Positions 35,872 to 47,528 of a DNA stretch of 64,000 nucleotides are shown here, one piece after another. The stretch is from Heterodera schachtii (lineage: Eukaryota > Nematoda > Chromadorea > Rhabditida > Heteroderidae): NCBI GenBank assembly GCA_023374025.1, contig SIJG01000117.1, positions 62,001 through 126,000 of the forward strand, written 5' to 3'. Made by a program: the position numbers and the translations under genes. The notes beneath the pieces are model-generated. The model did not search any database. It was given only the letters and a program-made list of their open reading frames with translations, and had not been told where the DNA came from. Numbering within the stretch: the stretch's first letter is position 1; every line of letters begins with the position of its first letter.

Positions 35872-38800
35872 ATGTTTCTCTTGGCAATTGTTTTGGCATT
35901 TTCTCTTCAATTCCTTTCTTCTGTTGCCAAACCCGAAAACCAAGATGGCTTTAAGTGCACAAATGTTTCAAATTCGCAAAATTATGGCTGTCCAGTGAAG
36001 GGAAATGTTTTGCGCTTTTTTGTCATCGGTGACATCGGTGGGGAAGAGTATACGGTAGAGGACGAACAACACCAGTGTACGGTGGAAGGACACGGTAAGT
36101 TGTGGAGAGGGGGAATAAAATAAAAATTTTGAAAATACAATAAAAATGGGAATTATTAAATAGGCAATAATTATTTAAATGTTTTTTTGACCTCTGTGAG
36201 TTAAGTAACGGTGGCTGATTGTGTGAAAAATAATTGTCCTACGGTGGTAAAGCACCGTCCAACTGTGGCACAAAAAGCGGTGGCCAAAGCGATGCATTCG
36301 CTCGCTACGAGTGGAAAAACAGCATTAAATTTTCTGTTGAACGTTGGCGACAATTTTTACGAGAAAGGCGTAACAAACGATGACGTTAAAGAGCGTTTTG
36401 AAGAGGTAATTATTAGAGACCGGATTTGACCGGGATTTTGCCGCGACTCTCGGTCATAGATTTAGACTTTAAGTAAGAGTCTATGAGAAGCAAGCAAAAA
36501 ACGTTCTGTTAATTTTTAGTCTTAAAAATTCTGATTTTTGTCAAAATCTAAATTTTAAGAGTTGAAATGAACTTGAAACTCTCAGGCCTATTAATAATTT
36601 TATGAAATGATCCAAAAACGTCGAACTTTGTTGATAAAAAATCTTCAAAATCTGACGATTATTCCCAAAAAAAATTCTTCAAAAAAAGCATTCAAACCCA
36701 TAAAAATGTGCTTATGTTCTAATTGGAATCTGAATAATTTTTTGGTTCTGTTATGAAATGTAAAATTTATCAGAAATATTTTGACTTTTTTCGTAATATT
36801 TATTTTAGAATTTTTCATAAATGTAATTGATATCTTTAAATTAGAGGAAATTTAAAAATTCAATTCCCGGTCCCGGGATCCCGCCCTGATCCATTTCCAA
36901 TTCTCGGCAATTTCAAAATTCCTGGTATCGAAGTCTCTAATAATTATTAATGAAGGATAATTGGTAAAGAAAAAATAATGCCGAAAAGATTTTATAAATA
37001 AATAATAATATCATATAAATATAATGTTCTTTAGAATTTTACAAAAGTGTACCATCAGGACAATTTGAAGGTGCCATGGTATACAATTGCTGGTAACAAC
37101 GATTGGGACAGTAAAGATGGAATTAAGCCACAAATTGAACAAATAGAGGGCAAATGGTAAATGTCAATTTTCATTAAAAATGAATAAATTCTCTTGATCA
37201 CTTTTTGAAATTAAGGTGGAAATAAAGGTTTGCCTGCAAAATTTCGGAAAATTCAAAAAGTGTGACAAAAGGAAATCCAAAAAATAATAATTTAAATTAG
37301 GGTAGGCCGGGTCCGGGTATTTGGCCAAAAACCGGGTCCGGGTCCAAGTTTTTTAACCGGGTCCGGGTATCGGGTCCAACCGGGTCCTGAAAAAAAAATC
37401 CAAAAAATATTTATTTTTTTTTCAAATTAGGTAATTTTTTTTAATAAAAGCTTATACTTAGCGGCGGCCGTGAATTTTTTTTGTAATTATTAATGCGATT
37501 TGTAACAGATTTTGTCCAAAAAATAACTAAATTTTGAGCCAATTTTTTATGAAAAATAAGAATTTCTAGGCCGGCGGTGCCGACAGGCGCCGCCGGGAAA
37601 AATTTGGGAATTTTGGTCATATTTTTAGAAGATTTTCAACAAAAAATTAGTAGTTTGTGGCTTTCGTAAAAATTTAGCGAAATTTTTACGAAAATTTGGG
37701 TGTGGTAGGTCTTGGAGGGGCACCAACACAGAAAATCGAAATTGCAAATATACTATTTTCCTTCAAAATTAATTATTTTGATATTGTATAAAAAATATAT
37801 CAAAATTTTTTAAAAATCTATTTATTAAAGAAGAAAGTAATTTTATTTAAAAAATTTTTGATTTATGAAATGATAAACTAGCAGTGCAACAAAAATCTTA
37901 AAAAATATCTAAAAGAGATCGATATGAGAAAGAATTGAACCTGAGAAACAAGGAAAAGAATCCAAAAAATTAACCACTATGCCACAGGAGCAATTGACGG
38001 ATTGGTTTTTAAAATAAATATTAATTAAATTTATTTAAAAAATTCTTTCCTCTAACTTTTACTCAATGATTTGACCCAAGACCCCATTCTTACCAGTGTA
38101 CTTTTGGACCCGGTTGGACCCGGACCTACCGGGTCGGGTACCGGGTATTGGATTTTCAAAAAACCGGGTCCGGGTAGTGAAAAAACCGGGTATCCGGGTC
38201 TGGGACCCGGTCGGGTACCCGGACCCGGCCTACCCTAATTTAAATAATCTTATTTTTTGCAAGGGTGCACTTTTTGGCTAAATATTTATTTCACTATTTT
38301 AAATAATAATTTTCATTTCTTAATTTTTCAGGACTTTCCCCGCCCAAAATTATGTGGTCAATTACGAATTTGGAAAAAGCCCGGACAAACGTAAAGCTAC
38401 TGCTCGTTTCATTATGATCGACACAACAGTGCTTTGTGGGAATGGGGCGAATTATTTCAAAAAGATGAAGACGGAAGACCCGGAAAAATATGCCGAAAAG
38501 ATTGAAGATGCCAAAAAGCATTTCAAATGGTTGCGCAAGGAGTTGCGAGAAGCGAAACGACGGTAAAATGAGCAATGATTAAGATTAAATAATTAAAAAA
38601 TCAATTTAATATATTAAGAAAATAGATAAACTGTATTTTATCCGAGAATTTTTAAATTTATATTACGGATTTTCCTTAACAATTTTTGCCACAAAAAAAG
38701 GTTGTATTTTTAGTCAAAATACCACACGGCGATTCAATTTTGGGCTCCTAGTGCAAATAAGTTTATTATTTATTTAGTAATCAGAACGCCAAAACTTTGC

Positions 38801-41800
38801 AAAACTTGAAAATTTTTTGGGATTTTGTAAAAATAGAAGAGCCGATCTCGAGTTAGAAAATATACTTTCAAAAAACAAAATAGAATTCGATAGATGGGGC
38901 CAAAACATGAGACTATGCAAAAATTCAAGAAAATCTGACACTAGGAAAAATTTTTTGACCCTAGTGAAAATTTTAATTAAATTTCTATCATTTTTCAGCT
39001 ATTAAGCTATTTTCTTAAAATATTAAGTTAACTTAGACTGATTCTTCTGAATTTTCCCTTCAAAATGAGCATAAAATGGTTTTATTTGGTCTATTATTGC
39101 CTGAGTTATAAGTCTGAAAAATTTCATAAAATTATCGATACTATACGTAACCAACGTTTTTTGAATATTATTTTTTATTGACACGAAAACTTTTATATTG
39201 AAAAATAATTCTTCCTTTCTTTAAAAAAGAAATTGAAATTAACACACAACATAAGGAGGACTCGAACCTGAGATCCCCCTTTTGGTGACTAACTCACAGA
39301 CCACTAAGACGAAAAAACCAACTTAATTGTACTTGGAGCCCAAAATTGAATCGCCGTGACCAATAGATGATAATCATTAGGGATGGGAATTTAAGTCAAA
39401 TGACTTTTTTTCTGATATAAATGCCCTTAAAATGATTTAAAATGCTTCTAACATGCATTTTTGTGACTTTATTTGCTTTATTGGTTCTTCCATCCAGAGG
39501 AGTGCAATTTTTGTTCATGGCTGGCCACTATCACCTGCACATTATGGATAAGCCAGATGGTGAAAAAATCGATGCTCGCGTCTTTCCATGCGCTCCGCGT
39601 CTGATGGCACTGATGCGCTTCTTCAAAGTGCAAGCCTATTTTTCGGGCCATGAGCACAGCCTGAAGCATGTCGACTTGAGCGATAGCCATTACCGTATCA
39701 ACACCAAATACATTGTGTCCGGTGCCGGGTCGCGCATGGAAAAGGAGAAAAGTCGTCACGACAAGAGTCGATTTCCGGATGAATATAAAAAATATGCGAA
39801 ATTCATGTAAGTTTTTGCATTTAAAAAAACTTGAGGGAAGGGTGCTGAGTCGTTATATAAAAACCATCAATAAGGGCGTTATATAAAAAACCATCAAATG
39901 AAAATTTTCAACATAAAGCTGTCCATAACTTTTGCCAAAGTCTACCAGATTTGACATTCTTGGTATCACTCGATAGCCCTAACATTTCTCTATTAGCGCA
40001 CCTAAATTTCAAAAAATTTGACCAAGTTTGAGCAAAGTTATCGCCAAAAGTTCACATGTGGCCAGGTTTTCACCCATTTTTCGCTATAACTTTTTTTAAA
40101 CCTAACGAAATTTTTTGAAATTTTGCAGGCTAATAGAGGACACATAGGGCTATCGACTAATAGCAAGAAAATAAAAAACAAAAATAATTTCTAACAGAAA
40201 TTTTTTAATTAAAAATAAAATTATTTTGATCATGAAAAATTCTGATCAAAACATTCTTAGAACGAACAAAATAAAGTGATCTTGCTATCATTCGCTAGCC
40301 CTATGTGTCCTCTATTAGCCTGCAAAATTTCAAAAAATTCATTAGGTTTTAAAAAAGTTATGGCCAAAAATGTTTGAAAACCCGGTTCCTTGGGTACTTT
40401 CGGCCATAACTTTGCTCAAGGTTGGCCATATTTTTTGAAATTTAGGTGCACTAATAGAGAAATGTTAGGCCTATCGAATGATATCAATAATATTTCATTT
40501 TGTTGACTTTAACAAAAGTTATGGCCAGTTTTTGGTTGAAAATTTTCATTTGATGGTTTTTTATATAACGCCCTTATTGATGGTTTTTATATAACGACAT
40601 AGCACCGAGGGAAGTAAGAAGAGATAAATAATGACGTCATTCAAAAAGGATCCGGTTAAAACGCTAAACGCAGGGAATGATGATAAGTCCAAAAGGGCGG
40701 GTGTGACTAGATAGCTGAATGGTTGAACTGCCAATGTTTGGCTGGAGGCCTGGGTTCGATTCCCGCCCAAGGGCTAACATTTTGTCAATTCTTATGCATT
40801 GCAACACCAAACTACCGAATTATTACTATGTCAAAATGTTTTTAACAAATTAGAAAAAAACTCAGATACCCAAATATTGTTGGCAAAGTTCTCGACGGAG
40901 GCGCATTTGTTGGTGTTGAAATTGACGCAGAAAAAATGGTCGGTAAATTGAACTTTTATGCTGCCGGAATGTTGTACAAAGAAAATGGTAAAAAAGTGCC
41001 AATTGAGAAATGGCACAAATTTGAAGGGCAAGAAATTGAACTGATGCCACGGAAAATTGATACGACAGGTGAATAATTGGTGGAATAATAGAACATGGAA
41101 TTTGGAAGAAATAATTAATTTAGAAAATATTGTTCTGGAATTCTAGATTTTGAATTGGTTTAAAACTCAAAAAATGGCCAAAATTCGGAACTAACCTTTT
41201 AAAATAGATAAAACATGGTCAATTAACCGTAAGTGGACTAGGAGGGAGGGAACATAGATTAAAAAGATTATAATTAGAGACCGACTTTTAAGCATAAAAT
41301 TTTTGTTCTGCGCACTAGTTTCGATATATTATAAGAAGCACTAATAACACATTTTCCACTTTGTTTGAGGCTTCTAACTTTGATTTTTATTATGCCTTTT
41401 TCTGGATTTTCTTGCCTTGAATACCTTTTTTTGCATTTTGCATTTTGCCTGCCTTTTTTGTCGTTTTTTCCCACTTTTCTGGGCGTTTTTCTCCCGAAAA
41501 ATTCCATTAAAAATTCAATAAAATCGGGAAAATACACCCCCCTAAGAAATGAACTGAAAATTTTCAGAAATACACTCCTAAGAATTGAAAAGTTTTCTAA
41601 AAAATTGATCACCAAAATTTCACTTTTTTCTTGATAAAAATTTTAGGTTTAAAAAGGTTCCTCATTCGAAAAACATTAGGAAATATTTAATAATAATCAT
41701 TTAAATGACCAAAATTAAGTTATTTGCTTAAGTTTTACGTGTTTTGCTCCCAAAAATCCTTAATAAAAAATTTAAATGCCTTTTTTCATGCCTTTTTCAG

Positions 41801-44800
41801 GATTTTCGTGCCTTTTTTTCAATTTTTTGGTGCCTATTATAGTGCTTTTTTCGCGATTTTTGGTGCCTTTTTAGCCGGTCTCTAATTATAATAGAAATCT
41901 TAGGAAATTTCTCCAATTTTAAAATTCAGTTTTTTAATTAATAAAGCTTAAGTTTTATGCAATTCTGAGTCTGAGACCTCAGAACGATATTTGCCATTAA
42001 TTTCTTGCTTAATTCTATAAATTGATAAAATTTTAAAAAATGAGTAAAAAATTAATTTTGTCTTTTTGAGATGAAAACGACAAAGTTTGCAATGATTTTT
42101 TTGCACTGTTTGATGCTGACGAAATGAAAGACGATGAGCACTTTAAGATGGGTGATGCAGAACAAATACAAGCAAAATTGGGCAAATATTTTTGCAAAAA
42201 CCTAAGAAAACAGTCCAAAAAGAGTAAATACGACTTTGATTGGTCAACCGTGGATGTTCAATTTTATGCGGAAAAAGCAATGGGCGCAATGCGGGAGAAA
42301 TTTGGAATTACTTACAAGAAATTAGCGGTAAAATTTAATAATAATAATAATCAGGGAAATGCCAAAACAGTGACAAAACTCCGAAATAATTTTCAGCCTT
42401 TATGTGGTGTAAAAGAGAAAATTTATTCAAAAAGTAACAAAATTAAGTCTAACCACTATTGAGACAGATAATTTAAAATCTAAATTTTTTTTTGTCATGA
42501 AAATAAATGAATAATTTTGGAGATGAATTTTTGAGAAAGTTTTTCATTTTTTATGGGCTGTATTTTCTAAAAATTTAAGGTCGATTCTTAGGGTTGTATT
42601 TTTCGTTTTTTACATTTTTGTTTATAAATTTTGGGGGCAAAACGCTTAAAATAGTAAATTCTAATGAAGAAAATTACGTTAAAATGAAAATATTTCATCG
42701 CATAAATGCACTTTTTTGAGCTCCTTTCTTCAAAAGAAATGAGTTAGAAATCGCATACCTAATAATAATAATTAAGTATTCCAATAATATGTACGAAAAG
42801 TGATCAAAATATGTACATAAATATGTAAATGAAATACTGAAATATGTATTAAAAAAAAACCAAAATTTGTACAAAATATGTAAAAAAAAATATTTAATGG
42901 TTATTTTTTTGGAAAAAATTCTTCATAAAGGGTGAATAGGCACATAAATAGGCTTAAAATTAATAAAATCCTAATTAATGTGTGAAAAATTTTCAAAATA
43001 TTACACTTTCCAATTAGTGCCTAATATTCTTTAAGTGGATTTTTATTACCTAATTGTAAGTGTAACGCCAAACATGTATATTCATAAAAACACGGAAAAA
43101 TAATTTATTGGCAATAAAAGTCAATTTAAAATTTGGACAATTAATAGACGAAAAATTATTTTATAAATTCCAGAAAATATTATTTCAAACAAAATTTTAG
43201 GATTCTTTTCTATCGGATGATTTAACTGAACTGAATGTCCTCGGGAAAAGTTCAAGCAAATTCTATCGTACTGAAGACGAAAGATTTTTGTTAAAGCAAA
43301 TTCCACAACTCTATGAAGTGGAAACAATTGAAACAACGTTAAAAAATTATTTTGACCATATGATGAAAAAGGGAGGAGAATCATTTATAAACAAAATCTT
43401 TTTGGTTTTTCGAGTGGAAATTGAGGTAATTAAAATTTCAAATTCAATAAAAACATCTAAAAATTGTAAATTAAATAAATGATTAAGTTTTTTGATTATA
43501 TCATTTTATAAATTTTATACAAATTTTCGATTAAGATTTATTATTTTATAAATTACGGGTGGAAAAAACTTATTTTTAACTCTTAATAATTAAAATGTTT
43601 TAAAAATCTTTCTCAGAACACTCCAACACTGTTTCTGCTGATGGAAAATGTGTTCAAAAATGCTAAGGACTTGAAACTTTTGAACTTTGATGTGAAGGGT
43701 GTGTTCTCCCGTCAGCCCAAATTGGTCAAGGTTGACCAGGAACAGCGTTTAAACGACGTCGTGCTCAAATGGTACAATTACTTTGGTGGCAAACCGCCCC
43801 TTGTGCCGAAAGAAGTGGAGCCAATGTTCCCGGAGGGCATTTTGTTGGACAAAGCGACACATCAGAACATCACAGAACGGCTGAAACGCGATTTTGAGGT
43901 GGTGGCATTTTTTGGTTGTTATTTAACCTGGCATTGATAAATGCAAATTATAAATTTTTTAGGATTATTTTACAAAAATTAATTTTTTTTTTCCAATTTT
44001 AAATGTCCAGCTGTGGCTATAGGCGTGGCGAGAAAATTTTTGATGAAACTAATTTGCCCCCCCCCCTATTTTGATTAATAAATTTATAAATATTTTAGAT
44101 TTTGGCGGAAAATAATGTAAATGATTGGAGTATTGTATTTGGTGTTTATTTCAAACAAGATGCTGAACATCAAAAAAAAGCCGAAAGCTTGTAAGTGTTT
44201 ATATTCGGGGTGTTCCCCGCCCGACCTTCGGGAAAAGAAAGAAAAGGGAACGGGGAAAATTGTGGGTGAAAAAGAATTGAGAAAATTGAAAATGGAGGGT
44301 ATAAACGAACCTTCTTCTGCAGGCGTTAATTTTTTTTTTTTAATTTAGTGACGAAAAGTCATTTTTCAATGCCACCTGTAAGCAGTGCAGAAATCACCCG
44401 AACTCAGAGACACTTCCGAATGGCCAAAAGTTGGGCCTTTGCATTGGCATTGTGGACATTTTCACGCCATTCAGTGAAACTCGGAAACAAAAATATATTG
44501 AAGGTTTTATAAAGAAAAAAGAGATTACTGTGCCAAAAAAGGATGCTGATGATTTGATGGCATATGTGAAGACGGGGAGAGTTTGGGTAAATCAGTCGTA
44601 AATTAATTTTAATTGGAAAAATTAATCAAATTAATAAATTACAAAAAATTTAGGAAATGTTTGGACCGATTCCGCCTCAAATGTATGCATATCGTATGTT
44701 GGCTTTTAGGTATTCCTTATAATTTGGTATTTTTTTTATTTTTCTTCTGCTAACTTTTCTGCGCTAAAAATTTGGCAACAAAGAACTAATTAGAATCTAA

Positions 44801-46421
44801 AAATTAAAGTTAATGCTAATAACTAGAGTTGGTCGGGACCGGGGCGGGAATTCCCGGTCCTCCGAGGTCCCGGTCCCGGATTTTAAAAAGCTATTTCCCG
44901 GTCCCGGTAGGGCAAACGGGAACTGGCAAAAACAAGAACTGGTAAGAATGGGGGTCTGAGTGAAAAAATAGTGATGAAAATTGGAGTTTAAAGGAAAAAA
45001 ATTAAAAAAAAAATTAATATAGTCTTTAAAAGTAGAAAAGACAATTGTGCAAATGGCCTAGTGGCTAATCATCTTGAATTTCCACTTCTTTCCAATGGTT
45101 CAAGTCCTCTACAGTAATTAAAATATTTTGGTTTTCTTTTTGTTCATGGGTTTCCTATCGACAAACTATGATTGCTCATATATTTTTTGAATTGGCACAT
45201 ATTTTATCATTTTTAAATGAAAATCCGTACAAATTGAGCCTAATAATTCCAAAAACCTGCTTTGTTGAAAATCTGTTTACAAACTGCCCTCAAATTTTAA
45301 AAATTTTCCCCGGCGGCGCCTATCGGCACCGCCGGCTTCCCGGTTCCTTAAAGTTTTTTGGAAAAACCGGGCCGAAAAAAAGTGCTGTGCTGTGAAAAGC
45401 AAATCTGTATTTCTAATAATATTCGATCATTTAGTCCAAAAAAAATGCCCAGTTCGCCCCGGTCCCGGACAAAAACCGAGGTCCCGGTCCCGGCTTCTCA
45501 GGTCCCGGCAAATCCCGGTCCCGTTTTGGCAAAAATTCCTGGTCCCGACCAACTCTAGTAATAACCGAATTTAGCTACTTGTGTCTCTTATAGGGTGTAT
45601 CATGACACTCATAAATAAAATGTTATTTTGTAAATTTTTAATTTAATTTTAAAATTATTTCTCTAAAAAGATTAATAAATATTTTTTAATTTCTTCTAAT
45701 AAATTGTTTTATCTTTTAATTTTTCAATTATTGGATAAATTGCCCATTCAACTTAATCCCCATTTTCCGTTTCATACATAAAATAAAATACTCTTTTCAA
45801 TTTAAGCATGGCTTGCGCATTTCGCTGGAAGGCATCGGCAGAAAATGTTATGCCATCGGAGGCCATTCGACAAGCGCTTATTTCGGCATTTTGCGACTCG
45901 TACGGAAAGTCAGAACAATTGAAAGAAACTGAAAAACAATTGAAGGAAGCAAAAAAGAAAAAGTGGAGGGATTTGGTGCAAAAAGAATATTCAATTGGCA
46001 AAAACACTGTGACCATTTTTGGGGTTGAACTGTTCAAGCATTTGATGGAGCAATCGGGCAAATACTCCTGGGATTTTTTGGTAAATTTTAAAGCACGGCT
46101 AATTTCCTTAATTTCAAAGCTAAAAGCATTAGCTAAAGCATTTGTTATTATTAAAAATTATTTTTAAAGAATGAGTTGGCCGAAGATGAGCTGAAGGCTA
46201 CTGGTGAAAATTATGAGCACATTTCCCAAAAATTTGTTGTGGAAAAGTTTGATGAAAAAGTGATGGAAGAAATCTTTGGGAAAGTTGAAGAAAAAGAGCC
46301 AAAAAAGACAATAACTTTGGCGTTGTTGTCATTGAAAGTGAAAGAAAGCGACAAAGAAAAATGCAAATTCTTCAAAGTGATCAGCAAATATGAGGACAAC
46401 CAAAAGAAAGAGGACCAATGA
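35872..46421 (+). CDS. Secreted purple acid phosphatase - PIPK-like kinase fusion, full length (copy 3)
   Basis: Fourteen exons give 2964 nt and 987 aa with no stop: 35872-36094, 36206-36405, 37035-37156, 38332-38562, 39498-39806, 40866-41068, 42071-42327, 43201-43425, 43617-43898, 44099-44190, 44349-44586, 44654-44709, 45807-46080, 46170-46421. Residues 1-19 are a signal peptide. PAP domain (about 46-425): metal ligands in VIGDIG (D54), GDNFY (122-126), GNND (161-164), GHY (268-270) and GHEH (308-311). PIPK-like domain (about 485-812): YAEKAMGAMREKFGI, G-loop GKSSSK (530-535), ATP-site K547, FDVKG (614-618), NNVNDWS with D693 at the MDYSL position, IGIVDIF with D751 at the IID position, and PPQMYAYRMLAF. 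A tail (813-987, charged, no family recognised) follows. In known enzymes PAP hydrolyses phosphomonoesters outside the cytosol and PIPKs phosphorylate phosphoinositides inside; the fusion implies a luminal or extracellular kinase-like domain. Its introns carry at least six foldback elements. Confidence 0.82.
36411..36944. mobile_element. TTAGAGACCGG foldback element in intron 2 of copy 3
   Basis: Inverted ends: AATTATTAGAGACCGGATTTG on the left, with AAGTCTCTAATAATTATT on the right. The matching intron of copy 4 (55.79-56.39 kb) holds a related sequence with the same CCGAGAGTCGCGGCAAAATC phrase next to the exon, so the insertion predates the split of copies 3 and 4. Confidence 0.6.
37298..38237. 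mobile_element. CCGGGT-family TIR element, TSD ATTTAAAT, in intron 3 of copy 3
   Basis: The ends are TAGGGTAGGCCGGGTCCGGG and its reverse complement, flanked by the 8-bp direct duplication ATTTAAAT (37290-37297 and 38238-38245). A tRNA-like Pol III pair lies on the minus strand at about 37990-37925: A box TGGCATAGTGG and B box GGTTCAATTC. The interior also has a GGCGGTGCCGACAGGCGCCGCC hairpin. It is 940 bp and encodes no protein. Confidence 0.85.
38725..39358. mobile_element. TIR element CACGGCGATTC in intron 4 of copy 3
   Basis: Terminal inverted repeats of 24 bp or more starting CACGGCGATTCAATTTTGGG. ACCA flanks both sides. A tRNA-like pair is on the minus strand at about 39315-39246 (GTCTTAGTGG and a perfect B box GGTTCGAGTCC). 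No protein. Confidence 0.75.
39841..40606. mobile_element. Foldback element with TSD GAGGGAAG in intron 5 of copy 3
   Basis: The ends GGTGCTGAGTCGTTATATAA and the complement of GGTGCTATGTCGTTATATAA lie between exact 8-bp duplications GAGGGAAG (39833-39840 and 40607-40614). The inverted arms extend most of the way to the centre, with the GCCCTATGTGTCCTCTATTA phrase shared with the repeats at 5-285 and 48.7 kb. It is 766 bp with no protein. Confidence 0.9.
40700..40775 (+). ncRNA. tRNA-like sequence (degenerate tRNA or SINE head)
   Basis: Contains A box TAGCTGAATGG and perfect B box GGTTCGATTCC, and GGGCGGG near the start can pair with CCCGCCC near the end. The T stem and acceptor stem cannot both form from the same bases, so it is probably not a functional tRNA. 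It is missing from the matching intron of copy 1. Confidence 0.4.
41272..41888. mobile_element. TIR element TTATAATTAGAGACCG in intron 6 of copy 3
   Basis: Left end ATTATAATTAGAGACCGACT and right end GCCGGTCTCTAATTATAAT are inverted copies. The interior resembles the fragment at 4.9-5.3 kb (GCGCACTAGTTTCGATAT, GCCTTTTT runs). Confidence 0.7.
44824..45557. mobile_element. CCGGGT-family TIR element in intron 12 of copy 3
   Basis: The ends are TAGAGTTGGTCGGGACCGG and its reverse complement; the flanks CTAATAAC and GTAATAAC are an 8-bp duplication with one mismatch. The plus strand carries Pol III boxes at 45056-45115 (TGGCCTAGTGG and GGTTCAAGTCC), and the interior has the CCCCGGCGGCGCCTATCGGC hairpin seen in other members. 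Confidence 0.82.
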
Positions 46422-47528
46422 TCAGCCAAATGGTGGTGATCAGCTGATCAGAACAGCTTAGATAGAAAAGTGTTGGTCATTTGATTAGCATTGTGTTTTC
46501 TATTTTACCTCCTTTTCTTTTTCATGGGTTGCCAATGATGTTGATAATTTGTAAGACTGGGGACAAATTTGGGTTTTTAGGCCTAAAAATGGTGACACGG
46601 ATTTTGTGCCCTGTAAAATTGAATCAAAAAAATTTTTGTTGGTTGACCCCAGAAAACCTTTTCAAGGAGTTTTTTTCTTTATCAAAAAATCATTCCTTTA
46701 CATATTTCGAAATTCGATTAGCATCATTTGTGTGTTGGTAAACTGTCTTAGTATTAGATTTGCTTATGTAATTTGTTTCCTTTTTATGTTATGTTTTATT
46801 AAACTTTATTCTGTCTTATTATTATTTTTTCACAGTGCAAGGTTTTAGGGACAAAAGAATACAAATAGTGGCCTAAAAGGGCCGAAACAAAGGCGAAGAA
46901 TATTAAAAAATCCGTACAATTAAAAAAAACTCTCTGTTATCAAAGAAAAATTATGACCGATATTTTTGTGGTTTTCAGCTGTTGAAAATATTTAAAAACA
47001 CAAAAATAATAATAATATTAAAAAAAGATTATTGGCAAACAACTAAAAAGCCAAATTTGAAAAAAGGCGAGGAGGACATTAAGCAAAAAACTAAATTTTT
47101 AAATATCTTGAGAGAAAAAAATCAGGTTGGTCTTGATCAAAAATACTTGAAGAGGATGGGATTTCAAAGATGGACTCGGATTGTTATTTCTAAGATTTTA
47201 TCTGCGTTAAAAATATTAATGACTGAAATAATACAAATAAAAATGTTTGCACAAGCCAATTCACATTTTATGTGCAAACCTTTTCCTACGCCATTTAAGC
47301 AAAAAATAATAAATTTAACGTAAAAACGAGTTTCAAACACGAAACAAAACAGATTAAAGATTAGTAATGTGCTGTCACGAATGCAGCAGATTAGTCAGCA
47401 AATGCGAATTTCCATGTCAAAAAATTATTACACAATTTTCTTCACAAAATTTTTGCTATTTAAACGGGACAATTTTTGGCAAATTAATCATTGCTCACAA
47501 ATAAATACTACATATAATTTATTGAATA
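46422..47528. other. 3' flank of copy 3 and spacer
   Basis: The first 440 bp match the 3' flanks of copies 1, 2 and 4, including TGATCAGCTGATCAG. A Lys-rich open stretch at about 46982-47323 starts with TTG, not ATG, and shows no motif, so I do not call it. Confidence 0.55.

Noticed and set aside
39442..39810. A separate gene starting MLLTCIFVTLFALLVLPSRGVQ
   Set aside because: This looks like a signal peptide, but the part before RGVQFLF is intron sequence; the TTCCATCCAG acceptor joins the exon in frame to the preceding PAP exon as in the other copies.
40700..40775. A functional tRNA gene
   Set aside because: A and B boxes are good, but the acceptor and T stems compete for the same bases; scored only as tRNA-like.
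46982..47323. Lys-rich 113-codon frame
   Set aside because: Begins with TTG, has an A-rich composition typical of chance frames here, and has no counterpart in the other units.
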